Part shown: positions 1-8,342 of the stretch, piece after piece
Numbering within the stretch: the first letter of the stretch is position 1
Layout: each line of letters begins with the position of its first letter
NCBI RefSeq assembly: GCF_030406325.1
Contig: NZ_JAUEQY010000022.1
Location: 124,001 to 188,000 of the forward strand
Direction: 5' to 3'
From: Actinomadura sp. DC4
Lineage (GTDB): Bacteria; Actinomycetota; Actinomycetes; Streptosporangiales; Streptosporangiaceae
Length of the DNA stretch: 64,000 bases
The notes under the pieces: generated by a model
Seen by the model: the letters and a program-made list of their open reading frames with translations, nothing else
What the model was told of the DNA's origin: nothing
The model's database searches: none
Made by a program: the position numbers and the translations under genes

Positions 1-106
1 GGGTCCCTCGATCGCCAAACGGCTGGCCCCGGTGGTCGCCGGGCTGGCGGCGGCGTGGATGCTCCGGCGTCTCGTCAGGCGGCGTGGCCGGCGCTCAGGC
101 GAGTGA
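1..106 (+). CDS. C-terminal fragment of an unidentified protein (5' truncated by window edge)
   Basis: An open frame runs from the first bases to a TGA at 104-106. It encodes a short hydrophobic stretch (roughly VVAGLAAAWMLRRLV) followed by an arginine-rich tail ending RRSGE, which looks like the last membrane helix and positive-inside tail of a small membrane protein. It overlaps the 3' end of the convergent TetR gene by 12 nt. No family can be named from about 34 residues. Confidence 0.4.
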   Translation, partial: GPSIAKRLAPVVAGLAAAWMLRRLVRRRGRRSGE

Positions 107-667
107 GTCGATCCAGCGTTCGAGGCGGCGTCCTTCTACGGCCATGAGCTCGGGGTCGCGGAAGGTGTTCGTGAGCAGGGAGATGCCCTGGTAGGCGGCG
201 AACAGGGCGACCGCGAGCTCGCGTGAGTCGGCGCGGCCCATCGCCGCGAACTGCTCCTCGATCCAGTCGAGCAGGCGCCGCATCACCCCGGCGATCACCT
301 GGTCGAGGCCGTCGTCGCGCTTGTCGAGCTCGGCGGCGAGAGTCCCGGTGGGACAGCCGTAGCGTGCGGTGACCTCGCTCTGGCCGACCCAGCCGCGTAC
401 GAGGGCCTTCAGCCGCTCCTGCGGCACGGGCAGCGCGCCGAGGGACTCGATCGTCTCCTGGAGGCCGCGCGCCTGGGTGTCGATCGCCGCCTCGACCAGC
501 TGGTCCTTGGTCTTGAAGTAGTAGTAGACGTTGCCCACGGGAACGTCGGCCGCCTGCGCGATGTCCGCGAGCGTGGTCCTCTCGGCCCCCTGCTCGTGGA
601 GCACCCGGGCGGCGGCGTCGGCCAGCCGCTCCCGTTTGCCGGCCTGCCGGACCTTCGAGTCAGTCAC
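95..667 (-). CDS. TetR/AcrR family transcriptional regulator
   Basis: 190-residue TetR-type repressor. The N-terminal helix-turn-helix spans about residues 10-55 (TTLADIAQAADVPVGNVYYY, then FKTKDQLVEAAI) and the rest is a helical ligand-binding domain. It is divergent from the NAD(P)-binding oxidoreductase gene at 739, and the 71-nt gap carries a palindrome suited to a TetR dimer, so it probably represses that gene and itself. The GTG start at 667 lies 7 nt after a TACAGT -10-like hexamer (675-680, minus strand) with no clear Shine-Dalgarno, so the transcript may be leaderless. The effector is unknown. Confidence 0.9.
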   Translation of the reverse strand: MTDSKVRQAGKRERLADAAARVLHEQGAERTTLADIAQAADVPVGNVYYYFKTKDQLVEAAIDTQARGLQETIESLGALPVPQERLKALVRGWVGQSEVTARYGCPTGTLAAELDKRDDGLDQVIAGVMRRLLDWIEEQFAAMGRADSRELAVALFAAYQGISLLTNTFRDPELMAVEGRRLERWIDSLA

Positions 668-709
668 CCCACTAACTGTAGACGCGACTCCCTTGATCGG
701 CTAGCGTCT

Positions 710-726
710 TAGTTAGTCAACTAACT
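710..726. promoter_or_regulatory. Putative TetR operator palindrome
   Basis: AGTTAG (711-716), TCAA, CTAACT (721-726) form a perfect inverted repeat in the divergent gap between the TetR gene and the oxidoreductase gene. A further ACTAACT copy at 671-677 overlaps the start region of the TetR gene. Spacing and context fit autoregulation and control of the neighbour; binding is inferred. Confidence 0.55.
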
Positions 727-738
727 CGGGAGTGAGAA

Positions 739-1545
739 ATGATCGTGGTGACAGGCGCGACCGGAAACGTCGGACGCGAGCTCGTACGGACGCTGACCGC
801 CTCGGGCGAACGGGTACGGACGGTCTCACGGAACCCCGCGAAGGCGTCCGGGCACTGGGCGGCCGACCTCGCCGAACCCGCCGGACTGAAGACCGTTCTG
901 GAAGGGGCCGACGCGCTGTTCCTGCTCGTCGCCGGGGAGGATCCACGCGGCGTGCTGGAGGTCGCCGCGCAGGCCGGAGTACGACGGGTGGTGCTGCTGT
1001 CCTCCCAGGGCGCGGGCTTCCGGCCGGCCGACTACCGCCACCCGGTGACCTTCGAGCAGGCCGTACGCGCGTCGGGCCTCGACTGGACGATCCTGCGTCC
1101 GGGCGGCTTCGCCTCGAACGCCTACCGCTGGGCCGAGACGATCCGCACGCACCGGACGGCCGCCGCACCGTTCGCGGACGTCGGCCTGCCGAGCGTCGAC
1201 CCGGCCGACCTCGCCGAGGTCGCCGCCGCGGTCCTGCGGGAGCCGGGCCACACGGGCCGGACCTACGACCTGACCGGCCCGGCCGTGATCACCCCGCGCG
1301 AACAGGCGGCGGCGATCGGCGCGGCGCTGGGCGAGCCGGTGCGATTCGTCGAGCAGACCCGCGAGGAGGCGCGCACAGCGATGCTGCGCTTCATGCCCGA
1401 GCCGGTCGTCGAGGGCACGCTCGCCATCCTCGGCACCCCGACCCTCGCCGAACGGCAGATCAGCCCGGCCGTCGAGCAGATCCTCGGCCGCCCGCCCCGT
1501 ACGTTCGCCACCTGGGCGGAACGCAGCGCCCCGGCGTTCCGCTGA
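739..1545 (+). CDS. NAD(P)H-binding (NmrA-like) atypical short-chain oxidoreductase
   Basis: 268-residue Rossmann protein. The dinucleotide-binding motif GATGNVGRELV lies at residues 6-16, followed by a VVLLSSQGAG segment, as in NmrA-like/quinone-oxidoreductase-2-type extended SDRs. A GGGAG ribosome-binding site (728-732) lies 6 nt before the ATG. Genes of this kind beside a TetR repressor are often redox or xenobiotic-responsive, but the substrate cannot be inferred from sequence. Confidence 0.85.
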   Translation: MIVVTGATGNVGRELVRTLTASGERVRTVSRNPAKASGHWAADLAEPAGLKTVLEGADALFLLVAGEDPRGVLEVAAQAGVRRVVLLSSQGAGFRPADYRHPVTFEQAVRASGLDWTILRPGGFASNAYRWAETIRTHRTAAAPFADVGLPSVDPADLAEVAAAVLREPGHTGRTYDLTGPAVITPREQAAAIGAALGEPVRFVEQTREEARTAMLRFMPEPVVEGTLAILGTPTLAERQISPAVEQILGRPPRTFATWAERSAPAFR

Positions 1546-1616
1546 GCCGGAGGACTCCCTCCCCCGGCCGCACCCTGACACCCCTGCGACCCGACCTGAT
1601 CGCCGTGGTCTCGATC

Positions 1617-1628
1617 TAGAGTGAGCCC
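1617..1628 (+). promoter_or_regulatory. -10 element and TSS region of leaderless kynU transcript
   Basis: TAGAGT (1617-1622) followed by 6 nt and then the ATG of kynU at 1629. No purine-rich ribosome-binding site precedes the start, so transcription probably begins at or next to the start codon. Confidence 0.45.
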
Positions 1629-2879
1629 ATGACCGACCTGTCCAGGGCGTACGCCGCCCTGCTCGACGCCGAGGATCCGATCGCCTCGCTGCGGGACGCC
1701 TTCGTGAACGACGACCCCGAGCTGATCTATCTCGACGGCAACTCGCTCGGGCGGCTGCCGAAGGCGACCACCGAGCGGGTCGCGCGGGTCGTACGGGAGG
1801 AGTGGGGCGCCGACCTGATCCGGTCGTGGGACCACTGGGTCGACCTGCCGGCCCGCGCCGGCGACCTGATCGGCGAGGCGCTCCTGGGCGCGGCGGCGGG
1901 TCAGGTCGCCGTCTCGGACTCGACCACGGTCAACCTCTACAAGCTGGCCGTCGCCGCCCTGGACGCCCGCCCGGACCGTACGGTGATCGTCACCGACGAC
2001 GACAACTTTCCCACCGACCGGTACGTCCTCGAAGGGCTCGCGGCGCAGCGCGGCCTCGAACTCAGGGTCGTGCGCACCGACATCGACAAGGGCCTCGACC
2101 TGGACGTGCTGCGCGACGCCGTGGGCGAGGACACCGCGCTCGTCAGCCTCTCCCACGTCGCCTACCGCTCCGGGGCGCTGCTGGACATGGCGGCCGTCAA
2201 TGAGATCGTCCACGGCGCGGGCGCGCTCGTGCTGTGGGACCTGTGCCACTCGGCCGGCGCCGTGCCCGTACGGCTCGACGCCACCGGCGCGGACCTGGCG
2301 ATCGGCTGCACCTACAAGTATCTGGGCGGCGGGCCCGGCGCCCCCGCGTTCCTCTACGTACGCCAGGAGCTGCAAAGACGGCTGCGGCAGCCGATCTGGG
2401 GCTGGTTCGGGCAGCGCGACCAGTTCGCGATGGGACCCTCGTACGACCCGGTGCCCGGGATCGACCGCTTCCTCGTCGGCACGCCCGCGGTGCTGGGGAT
2501 CGCGGCCGTCGAGGAGGGCGTGCGGCTGCTCGCCGAGGCGGGCATCGAGCGGCTGCGGGCCAAGGGCGTCGCCCTCACCGGCTACGTCATCGACCTGGCC
2601 CGGGAGTGGCTGCCGGAACTGGACCTCGCGACCCCGGCGGACCCGGAGCGGCGCGGCTCGCACGTGTCGCTGCGCCACCCCGAGGCCTGGCGTCTCACCC
2701 AGGCGCTGATCGCGGCGAAGGTGATCCCGGACTACCGGACCCCCGAACGGCTGCGCCTCGGGCCCGCGCCGATCAGCACGAGCTTCACCGACGTCTGGGA
2801 CGGCCTCGACCGGCTGCGCCGCATCGTGGCGGACCGGTCCTACGAGGGCTTCTCCTCCGAGCCCTCGCGCGTCACCTGA
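1629..2879 (+). CDS. kynU: Kynureninase
   Basis: 416-residue PLP-dependent class V aminotransferase-fold enzyme expected to cleave L-kynurenine to anthranilate and L-alanine in tryptophan catabolism. Seen directly: the N-terminal YLDGNSLGRLP motif, VSDSTTVNLYK in the cofactor region, VLWDLCHSAGAVP with the PLP-contacting Asp near 204, and GCTYKYLGGGPG with the Schiff-base Lys at about 230. Length fits bacterial KynU. No other kynurenine-pathway gene is adjacent, so it appears to be a single-gene unit. It converges on guaA with only 12 nt between stop codons. Confidence 0.93.
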   Translation: MTDLSRAYAALLDAEDPIASLRDAFVNDDPELIYLDGNSLGRLPKATTERVARVVREEWGADLIRSWDHWVDLPARAGDLIGEALLGAAAGQVAVSDSTTVNLYKLAVAALDARPDRTVIVTDDDNFPTDRYVLEGLAAQRGLELRVVRTDIDKGLDLDVLRDAVGEDTALVSLSHVAYRSGALLDMAAVNEIVHGAGALVLWDLCHSAGAVPVRLDATGADLAIGCTYKYLGGGPGAPAFLYVRQELQRRLRQPIWGWFGQRDQFAMGPSYDPVPGIDRFLVGTPAVLGIAAVEEGVRLLAEAGIERLRAKGVALTGYVIDLAREWLPELDLATPADPERRGSHVSLRHPEAWRLTQALIAAKVIPDYRTPERLRLGPAPISTSFTDVWDGLDRLRRIVADRSYEGFSSEPSRVT

Positions 2880-2891
2880 GCCCGAGCGGGG

Positions 2892-4463
2892 TCACTCCCA
2901 CTCGATCGTGCCCGGCGGCTTGCTCGTGATGTCGACGACCACGCGATTGACGTCGGCGACCTCGTTGGTGATGCGGGTGGAGATCCGCTGCAGGACGTCG
3001 TACGGGAGCCGCGCCCAGTCGGCGGTCATGGCGTCCTCGCTGGTCACCGGGCGCAGCACGATCGGATGCCCGTACGTGCGGCCGTCGCCCTGCACGCCGA
3101 CCGAGCGTACGTCGGCGAGCAGCACGACCGGGAACTGCCAGATGTCGCGGTCGAGGCCGGCCCGGGTGAGCTCCTCGCGGGCGATCGCGTCGGCCTCGCG
3201 CAGCAGGTCGAGGCGGTCGCGCGTCACCGCGCCGATGATCCGGATGCCGAGGCCGGGCCCGGGGAACGGCTGGCGCCAGACGATCTCCGACGGGAGCCCG
3301 AGCTCCTCGCCCAGCCGGCGTACCTCATCCTTGAACAGCGTCCGCAACGGCTCGACCAGGGAGAACTGGAGATCGTCGGGCAGGCCGCCGACGTTGTGGT
3401 GGGACTTGATGTTGGCCGCGCCGGTGCCGCCGCCGGACTCGACCACGTCGGGGTAGAGCGTGCCCTGGACGAGGAACTCCACCGCGTCGCCGCGGGAGTC
3501 GACGATCTCGCGGGCCGCCTGCTCGAAGACCCGGATGAACTCTCGGCCGATGATCTTGCGCTTGGTCTCGGGGTCGGTGACGCCGTCGAGCGCCTCCAGG
3601 AACCGGTCGGCGGCGTCGACGACCTTGAGGTCGACGCCCGTCGCGGCGACGAAGTCCTTTTCGACCTGTTCGGCCTCGCCCTTGCGCAGCAGCCCGTGAT
3701 CGACGAACACGCAGGTCAGCTGGCTTCCGATGGCGCGCTGGACGAGCGCGGCGGCCACCGCGGAGTCGACGCCACCGGACAGCCCGCAGATCGCGCGCTT
3801 GTCGCCGACCTGGGCGCGGACCGCCTCGACGGACTCCTCGGCGATGTTGACCATGGTCCAGGACGGACGGCAGCCGGCCGCGGTGAGGAAGTGGCGCAGC
3901 ACGGCCAGGCCGTGCTCGGTGTGCATGACCTCGGGGTGGAACTGCACGCCGTACAGGCCGCGCTCGGTGTCCTCCATCGCGGCGACCGGGGCGCTCGCGG
4001 TGCTCGCGGTCACGACGAACCCGGCCGGCGGCACGCTGCAGGTGACCCGGTGCGACATCCACACCGACTGCTCGACGGGCAGCCCGGCGAGGAGCGCGCC
4101 CTCCTCGACCACGATCAGGTCCGTACGGCCGTACTCGGCGATGTCGGAGTCGGCGACCGTGCCGCCCAGCTCACGCGCCATCGCCTGGAACCCGTAGCAG
4201 ATGCCCAGCGTCGGCACCCCGGCCTCGAACAGGCCGTCCGGCACCGCGGGCGCACCGGGTTCGTACACCGACGCGGGACCGCCGGACAAGATGATCGCCT
4301 TGGGCCGCTTGGCGAGCATCTCGGCGACCGGCATGGTCGAGGGCACGATCTCGCTGAACACGTGGCACTCGCGTACGCGACGGGCGATGAGCTGCGCGTA
4401 CTGCGCCCCGAAGTCGACAACGAGGACCGTGTCGAAGGACTGCTCGACTGACTCGACGGACAC
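2892..4463 (-). CDS. guaA: GMP synthase (glutamine-hydrolysing)
   Basis: Converts XMP to GMP with ATP and glutamine. The N-terminal class I amidotransferase domain has the catalytic Cys in [11 protein letters not shown] and the His in [13 protein letters not shown]. The ATP-pyrophosphatase P-loop is [12 protein letters not shown], and the C-terminus ends IEWE as is typical. I place the start at GTG 4463 because GAAAGG lies about 8 nt upstream and this gives 523 residues, the normal GuaA length. An upstream in-frame ATG at 4496 would add an 11-residue tail without a ribosome-binding site. The other guanine-nucleotide genes, guaB and guaB3, lie about 10 kb away on the same strand. Confidence 0.96.
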   Translation of the reverse strand: MSVESVEQSFDTVLVVDFGAQYAQLIARRVRECHVFSEIVPSTMPVAEMLAKRPKAIILSGGPASVYEPGAPAVPDGLFEAGVPTLGICYGFQAMARELGGTVADSDIAEYGRTDLIVVEEGALLAGLPVEQSVWMSHRVTCSVPPAGFVVTASTASAPVAAMEDTERGLYGVQFHPEVMHTEHGLAVLRHFLTAAGCRPSWTMVNIAEESVEAVRAQVGDKRAICGLSGGVDSAVAAALVQRAIGSQLTCVFVDHGLLRKGEAEQVEKDFVAATGVDLKVVDAADRFLEALDGVTDPETKRKIIGREFIRVFEQAAREIVDSRGDAVEFLVQGTLYPDVVESGGGTGAANIKSHHNVGGLPDDLQFSLVEPLRTLFKDEVRRLGEELGLPSEIVWRQPFPGPGLGIRIIGAVTRDRLDLLREADAIAREELTRAGLDRDIWQFPVVLLADVRSVGVQGDGRTYGHPIVLRPVTSEDAMTADWARLPYDVLQRISTRITNEVADVNRVVVDITSKPPGTIEWE

Positions 4464-4550
4464 CAAGAACGCCTTTCGGAGTCGCGGGATGGCCACAGTC
4501 TAGGGCCTGGCCGGGACGTGTTTTTCCTCGTGGGGGGCCATACTGATCCG

Positions 4551-5252
4551 GTGATCGCCGCGGACGACGTCGAGGCCCGGCTGGGTGAGCTGGCCGATCC
4601 GGAGCGCGCCGCGCAGGAGAAACGCTACCTGAAGAGCGATCTTCGCCATCTGGGCGTACGGCTTCCCGCGCTCCGCGAGGTCGCGATCGTCGCCGCCACG
4701 AGCCTGGATCGCGAGCAGACCCTCGCCCTGGTCGAGGAGCTCTGGCGCCCGCCGGTGCACGAACGCCGGATGGCCGCGATCGAGATCCTCATCCGCAACA
4801 CCCCCCTGCTGACGGCCGATGATCTCGCCGTGGCCGAGCGCCTGATCCGCGCCTCGCACACGTGGGCGTACGTCGACGTGCTCGCGGAGAAGGTCGTCGG
4901 CGGGCTGATCCTCCGGTACCCGCCGCTCACCGCCACGCTCGACGCGTGGGTGCGTGACGAGGACTTCTGGATCCGCCGTACGACGCTGCTCGCCCTGCTG
5001 CCGGGCGTCCGCGCCGGCGATCCCGACCTGGCCCGCCTCACCGCGTACGGCGAGGCGCTCGTCGGAGAGCGGGAGTTCTTCATCCGCAAGGCGCTCGGCT
5101 GGGTCCTGCGCGAGCTGTCCAAGTCCGACCCCGCCTGGGTGACGGGCTGGGTCCGCGGGCATCTGCCGGTCGTGTCGGGCGTGACGTTCCGCGAGGCCGT
5201 ACGCCATCTGCCCGATCGCGAGGACCTGCTCGCGGCCTACCGGACCCGCTGA
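4551..5252 (+). CDS. DNA alkylation repair protein, AlkD-like HEAT-repeat family
   Basis: About 233 residues, almost entirely helical, with the YLKSDLRHLGVR and RRTTLLALLPG signatures of AlkD-type DNA glycosylases, which excise bulky or positively charged alkylated bases. The conserved Trp-rich helices (SHTWAYVDVLAEKVVG, WVRDEDFWIRR) are present. GTG 4551 is preferred: a CATACT -10-like hexamer (4539-4544) sits 6 nt upstream, indicating a leaderless message. An in-frame GTG at 4518 would start ahead of that hexamer. The 3' end overlaps the convergent MFS gene by 16 nt. Confidence 0.85.
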   Translation: MIAADDVEARLGELADPERAAQEKRYLKSDLRHLGVRLPALREVAIVAATSLDREQTLALVEELWRPPVHERRMAAIEILIRNTPLLTADDLAVAERLIRASHTWAYVDVLAEKVVGGLILRYPPLTATLDAWVRDEDFWIRRTTLLALLPGVRAGDPDLARLTAYGEALVGEREFFIRKALGWVLRELSKSDPAWVTGWVRGHLPVVSGVTFREAVRHLPDREDLLAAYRTR

Positions 5253-6415
5253 TCCGGTTCCGGTACGGCACGCCGGCGGTGGGCCAGGTGCCGGCCCAGC
5301 GCGAGCGCGGCCAGCACCGCCACGAGGCCGCAGACGCCCGTCCACCCGAGCCGGGTGTACGCGCGCGTGCCGAGCCAGGACCCGGCGCTGCCGCCGAGAA
5401 AGGCGCAGGTCATGTACGCGGTGTTCAGCCTGCTGCGCGCCTCGGGCCGCAGGGCGAAGATCCGTGCCTGGTTGGCGACCATCCCGGACTGCATCGCGAC
5501 GTCCATCACCAGCGTGCCCAGCGTCAGGCCGGTCAGCCCCAGCGCGCCGCCGAGCGCGCCGGCCGTGAGGATCGCGGCCGAGACGATGGTCGCGATCATC
5601 GTGACGAGATTGACCGGGTCGGGCCCCCGGCGGTCCACCTGGCGGCCCGCGATCGGCGTGGCGAACATGGTCGCCGCGCTGACCAGGGCGATCAGCCCCA
5701 CCGCCTGCGCGCCCAGCCCGTACCTCGGCCCGGTCACGAGGAGCGCGATGGCGGTCCAGACGGCGGAGAAGGCCGCGAAGATCGTCGCCTGGTAGAAGCA
5801 TGACCGGCGCAGGTCCGGCTCGCTCCGCAGCAGGCGCAGGGCCTCGGCCAGCAGCGCCGGGTACCTCTGCCGGGAGGTCGGCTCCGTCTTCGGCACCACG
5901 AACCCCAGCGCGACCGCGGAGAGCAGCGCGCACACCGCCGCGACGAGGTACGGCGCCCGCCAGCCGAGCCACTCGCCGAGCGTGCCGCCGAACGTACGGG
6001 CCAGCAGGATGCCGCCGATCGCCCCGCTGAGCAGCGTGCCCACGACCGCCCCGCGGCGGTCCTCGGCCACCATCCCGGCCGTCATCGGCGTGATGATCTG
6101 CGCGACCACGGTCGTGACACCGACGAGGACGCTCGCGCCGACGAGCAGGCCGGGCCCGGGCGCGGCACCGGTCGCGAGCAGGCCGAGGCCGGTGACGCCG
6201 AGCAGGACGACGATCAGCGGCCGGTGCGGGAACCGGTCACCGAGCGGGACCAGCAGGAAGATCCCGGTCGCGTAGCCGAACTGCGCCGCGGTGACGACGA
6301 GCGCGGCCGAGCCGGGCGACACGTGCAGCCCGGCGGCGATCAGCGGACTGATCGCCTGGGGGAAGTAGAGATTGCCCACGGCGACGCCGCAGGTCACGGC
6401 CAGAAGCAGGATCAC
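5237..6415 (-). CDS. MFS transporter (12-TM, drug/metabolite efflux type)
   Basis: About 392 residues, mostly hydrophobic, with roughly twelve membrane segments. The loop 2-3 signature appears as LVPLGDRFPHRPLI, and the second half has a matching AGRQVDRRGPDPV loop. It begins at GTG 6415, directly before the first helix (VILLLAVTCGVAVGNLYFPQ). No ATG/GTG lies within about 50 codons upstream in frame, so the start is moderately uncertain; the frame stays open upstream but is not protein-like there. It resembles antiporters of the NepI/YgaY kind. The substrate is unknown. Confidence 0.85.
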   Translation of the reverse strand: MILLLAVTCGVAVGNLYFPQAISPLIAAGLHVSPGSAALVVTAAQFGYATGIFLLVPLGDRFPHRPLIVVLLGVTGLGLLATGAAPGPGLLVGASVLVGVTTVVAQIITPMTAGMVAEDRRGAVVGTLLSGAIGGILLARTFGGTLGEWLGWRAPYLVAAVCALLSAVALGFVVPKTEPTSRQRYPALLAEALRLLRSEPDLRRSCFYQATIFAAFSAVWTAIALLVTGPRYGLGAQAVGLIALVSAATMFATPIAGRQVDRRGPDPVNLVTMIATIVSAAILTAGALGGALGLTGLTLGTLVMDVAMQSGMVANQARIFALRPEARSRLNTAYMTCAFLGGSAGSWLGTRAYTRLGWTGVCGLVAVLAALALGRHLAHRRRAVPEPDQRVR

Positions 6416-6612
6416 CCGGCGGCTGAGGGGCGCCGGGCCGGACTCGGACAGGCGGATGCACCTCGCAGGCGAGCGGTCGGGGGCCTCGATCCTCTCAGCC
6501 CGCCGGCTCGCCGTACGGCCGGGCCCCGCCGGCCTGCGACGACGTGACCCGGTGCCCGCCTCACGGAGGTCTACCCAGGCTCGCCGGCCGTCCTGAAGAT
6601 CCGGCTGACGAC

Positions 6613-8334
6613 TCAGACCGGGGAGATCGGCAGGCGCAGGGCGGCCGGGGCGTCGGCGGGGACGGCCGGGGACTTCGGTGACACCGGGCTCAGCCGCGCG
6701 TACCCCGTGCCGAGCGCCGGCCTCGGGTCCTCCTCGCCGAGGTTCGGCCAGAACGCCATCGCGCGCTCGGCCTGGGCCGTGATGGTCAGCGACGGGTTCA
6801 CGCCGAGATTGGCCGAGACCGACGAGCCGTCCACGACATGCAGGCCCGGATGGCCGTACACCCGGTGGTACGGGTCGATCACGCCCTCCGACGGCGAGGA
6901 GCCGATCGTGCAGCCGCCGATGAAGTGCGCCGTCGTGGGGATGTTGAACAGGTCCAGCCAGGTGCCCCCGGCCATACCGCCCATCTCCTCGGCCAGCATC
7001 CGGACCACGCGGTGGGCCATCGGGATCCAGGTCGGGATCGGCTCGCCGTGGCCCGGGCGGGCCCGCATGCCACGGCCCGACGACGACGGGACGACGGTGA
7101 TCGAGTTGTCGCGGGTCTGCATGACCAGGGCGACGATCGTACGGCGTGACCAGTCGCGGAGGTTGGGCAGCCGGACCAGGTCGTGCGGCCGGCGGACGGC
7201 CTCGCCCAGGAACTTGGCCCAGCGCGGCGTGCGGCCGCCGCCGTCGATCATCAGGGACCGCATCGCGCCCATGGCGTTCGAGCCCGGGCCGTACCTGGTC
7301 GGCTCGATGTGGGTGTGGTCGTCCGGGTGGAACGAGGAGGTGATCGCGACGCCGCGCGAGTGGTCGTCGCCCTTGCGGCCGAGCCGCTCGACGCCGAGGA
7401 TCGCCTCGGAGTTGGTACGCGTGCGCACGCCGAGACGGTCCGACAGTCCCGGCAGGGCGCCGGTGGTCTTCATCCGGTGCAGCAGCCGCTGCGTGCCGTA
7501 CGTCCCGCCCGCGAACACCACCTGATCGGCGGTGAGAGTGCGCCGCAGCCGCCGTACCGCCCGTCCCGTACGCCGGACCTCGACCGCGTAGCCGCCCTCC
7601 GCGCGCGGGCGTACGGCGGTCACCGTGGTCATCGGCAGCACCTCGGCGCCGGCGTGTTCGGCCAGGTAGAGGTAGTTCTCGGTGAGCATGTTCTTGGCCC
7701 CGGCGCGGCAGCCGGTCATGCACGACCCGCACTCGGTGCAGGTCGTACGGCGCGGGCCGGCCCCGCCGAAGTAGGGGTCCTCGACGCGCTCGCCCGGCCT
7801 GGACCCGAACAGGACGCCGACCGGGGTCCGGTGGAAGGTCTCCTCCCGGCCCATCCGTTCGGCGACCCGCTTGATCGCCTCGTCCGCGGGGGTCATGGTC
7901 GGGTTCGTACGGACGCCGAGCATCCGCCGCGCCTGGTCGTAGAAGGGAGCGAGCTCGGCCTTCCAGTCGGTGATGTGGCGCCACTGCGGATCGTCGAAGA
8001 ACGGCGCCGGCGGTTCGTACAGCGTGTTGGCGTAGACGAGCGACCCGCCGCCGACACCCGCCCCGGCCAGGACCAGGACGCGCGAACCCTTCTCGCCGCG
8101 CAGCAGGTGCATGCGCTGGATGCCGGTCATGCCCAGCCCGGGCGCCCAGAGGTACTTGCGCGTGCGCCAGGAGGTCTTGGGCAGGTCGCGGTGCCGCTCG
8201 CCCGGCTCGCCGTCGGGCTCGTCGAAGCGCCGGCCGGCCTCGACCACGGCGACGCGGTACCCCTTCTCGGTGAGGCGCAGCGCCGTGACGCTGCCGCCGA
8301 ACCCCGAGCCGACCACGATCACGTCGTAATCCAT
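6613..8334 (-). CDS. choD: GMC-family oxidoreductase, cholesterol oxidase ChoD-like
   Basis: 573-residue FAD enzyme. The N-terminal dinucleotide motif is VIVVGSGFGGSVTAL (from residue 5); GVGGGSLVYANTLYEPP and a C-terminal FIGGCTIGSSPSEGVIDPY plus VVDGSSVSANLGVNPSLTI follow, as in mycobacterial ChoD (Rv3409c). ChoD also lies close to guaB3/guaB2 in M. tuberculosis. The start is clear: AGGAG precedes the ATG by 5 nt. A cysteine cluster, CTECGSCMTGC, looks ferredoxin-like and is characteristic of this subfamily. Co-directional with the aldehyde dehydrogenase gene, which ends 8 nt upstream. A role in steroid oxidation is inferred from homology; activity of ChoD-type enzymes on cholesterol is debated. 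Confidence 0.85.
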   Translation of the reverse strand: MDYDVIVVGSGFGGSVTALRLTEKGYRVAVVEAGRRFDEPDGEPGERHRDLPKTSWRTRKYLWAPGLGMTGIQRMHLLRGEKGSRVLVLAGAGVGGGSLVYANTLYEPPAPFFDDPQWRHITDWKAELAPFYDQARRMLGVRTNPTMTPADEAIKRVAERMGREETFHRTPVGVLFGSRPGERVEDPYFGGAGPRRTTCTECGSCMTGCRAGAKNMLTENYLYLAEHAGAEVLPMTTVTAVRPRAEGGYAVEVRRTGRAVRRLRRTLTADQVVFAGGTYGTQRLLHRMKTTGALPGLSDRLGVRTRTNSEAILGVERLGRKGDDHSRGVAITSSFHPDDHTHIEPTRYGPGSNAMGAMRSLMIDGGGRTPRWAKFLGEAVRRPHDLVRLPNLRDWSRRTIVALVMQTRDNSITVVPSSSGRGMRARPGHGEPIPTWIPMAHRVVRMLAEEMGGMAGGTWLDLFNIPTTAHFIGGCTIGSSPSEGVIDPYHRVYGHPGLHVVDGSSVSANLGVNPSLTITAQAERAMAFWPNLGEEDPRPALGTGYARLSPVSPKSPAVPADAPAALRLPISPV

Positions 8335-8342
8335 GCACGCTC

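Noticed and set aside
1263-2678. 471-codon open frame antisense to kynU
   Set aside because: Shadow frame; kynU on the other strand has complete active-site motifs.
3066-4451. 461-codon open frame antisense to guaA
   Set aside because: Shadow of guaA with His/Asp/Arg-rich composition and no motif.
5237-8338. 1033-codon frame that would fuse the MFS transporter to upstream sequence
   Set aside because: Only the part after about 6415 resembles a protein. The upstream part is an out-of-frame reading of choD, which itself has a clear start and FAD motifs.
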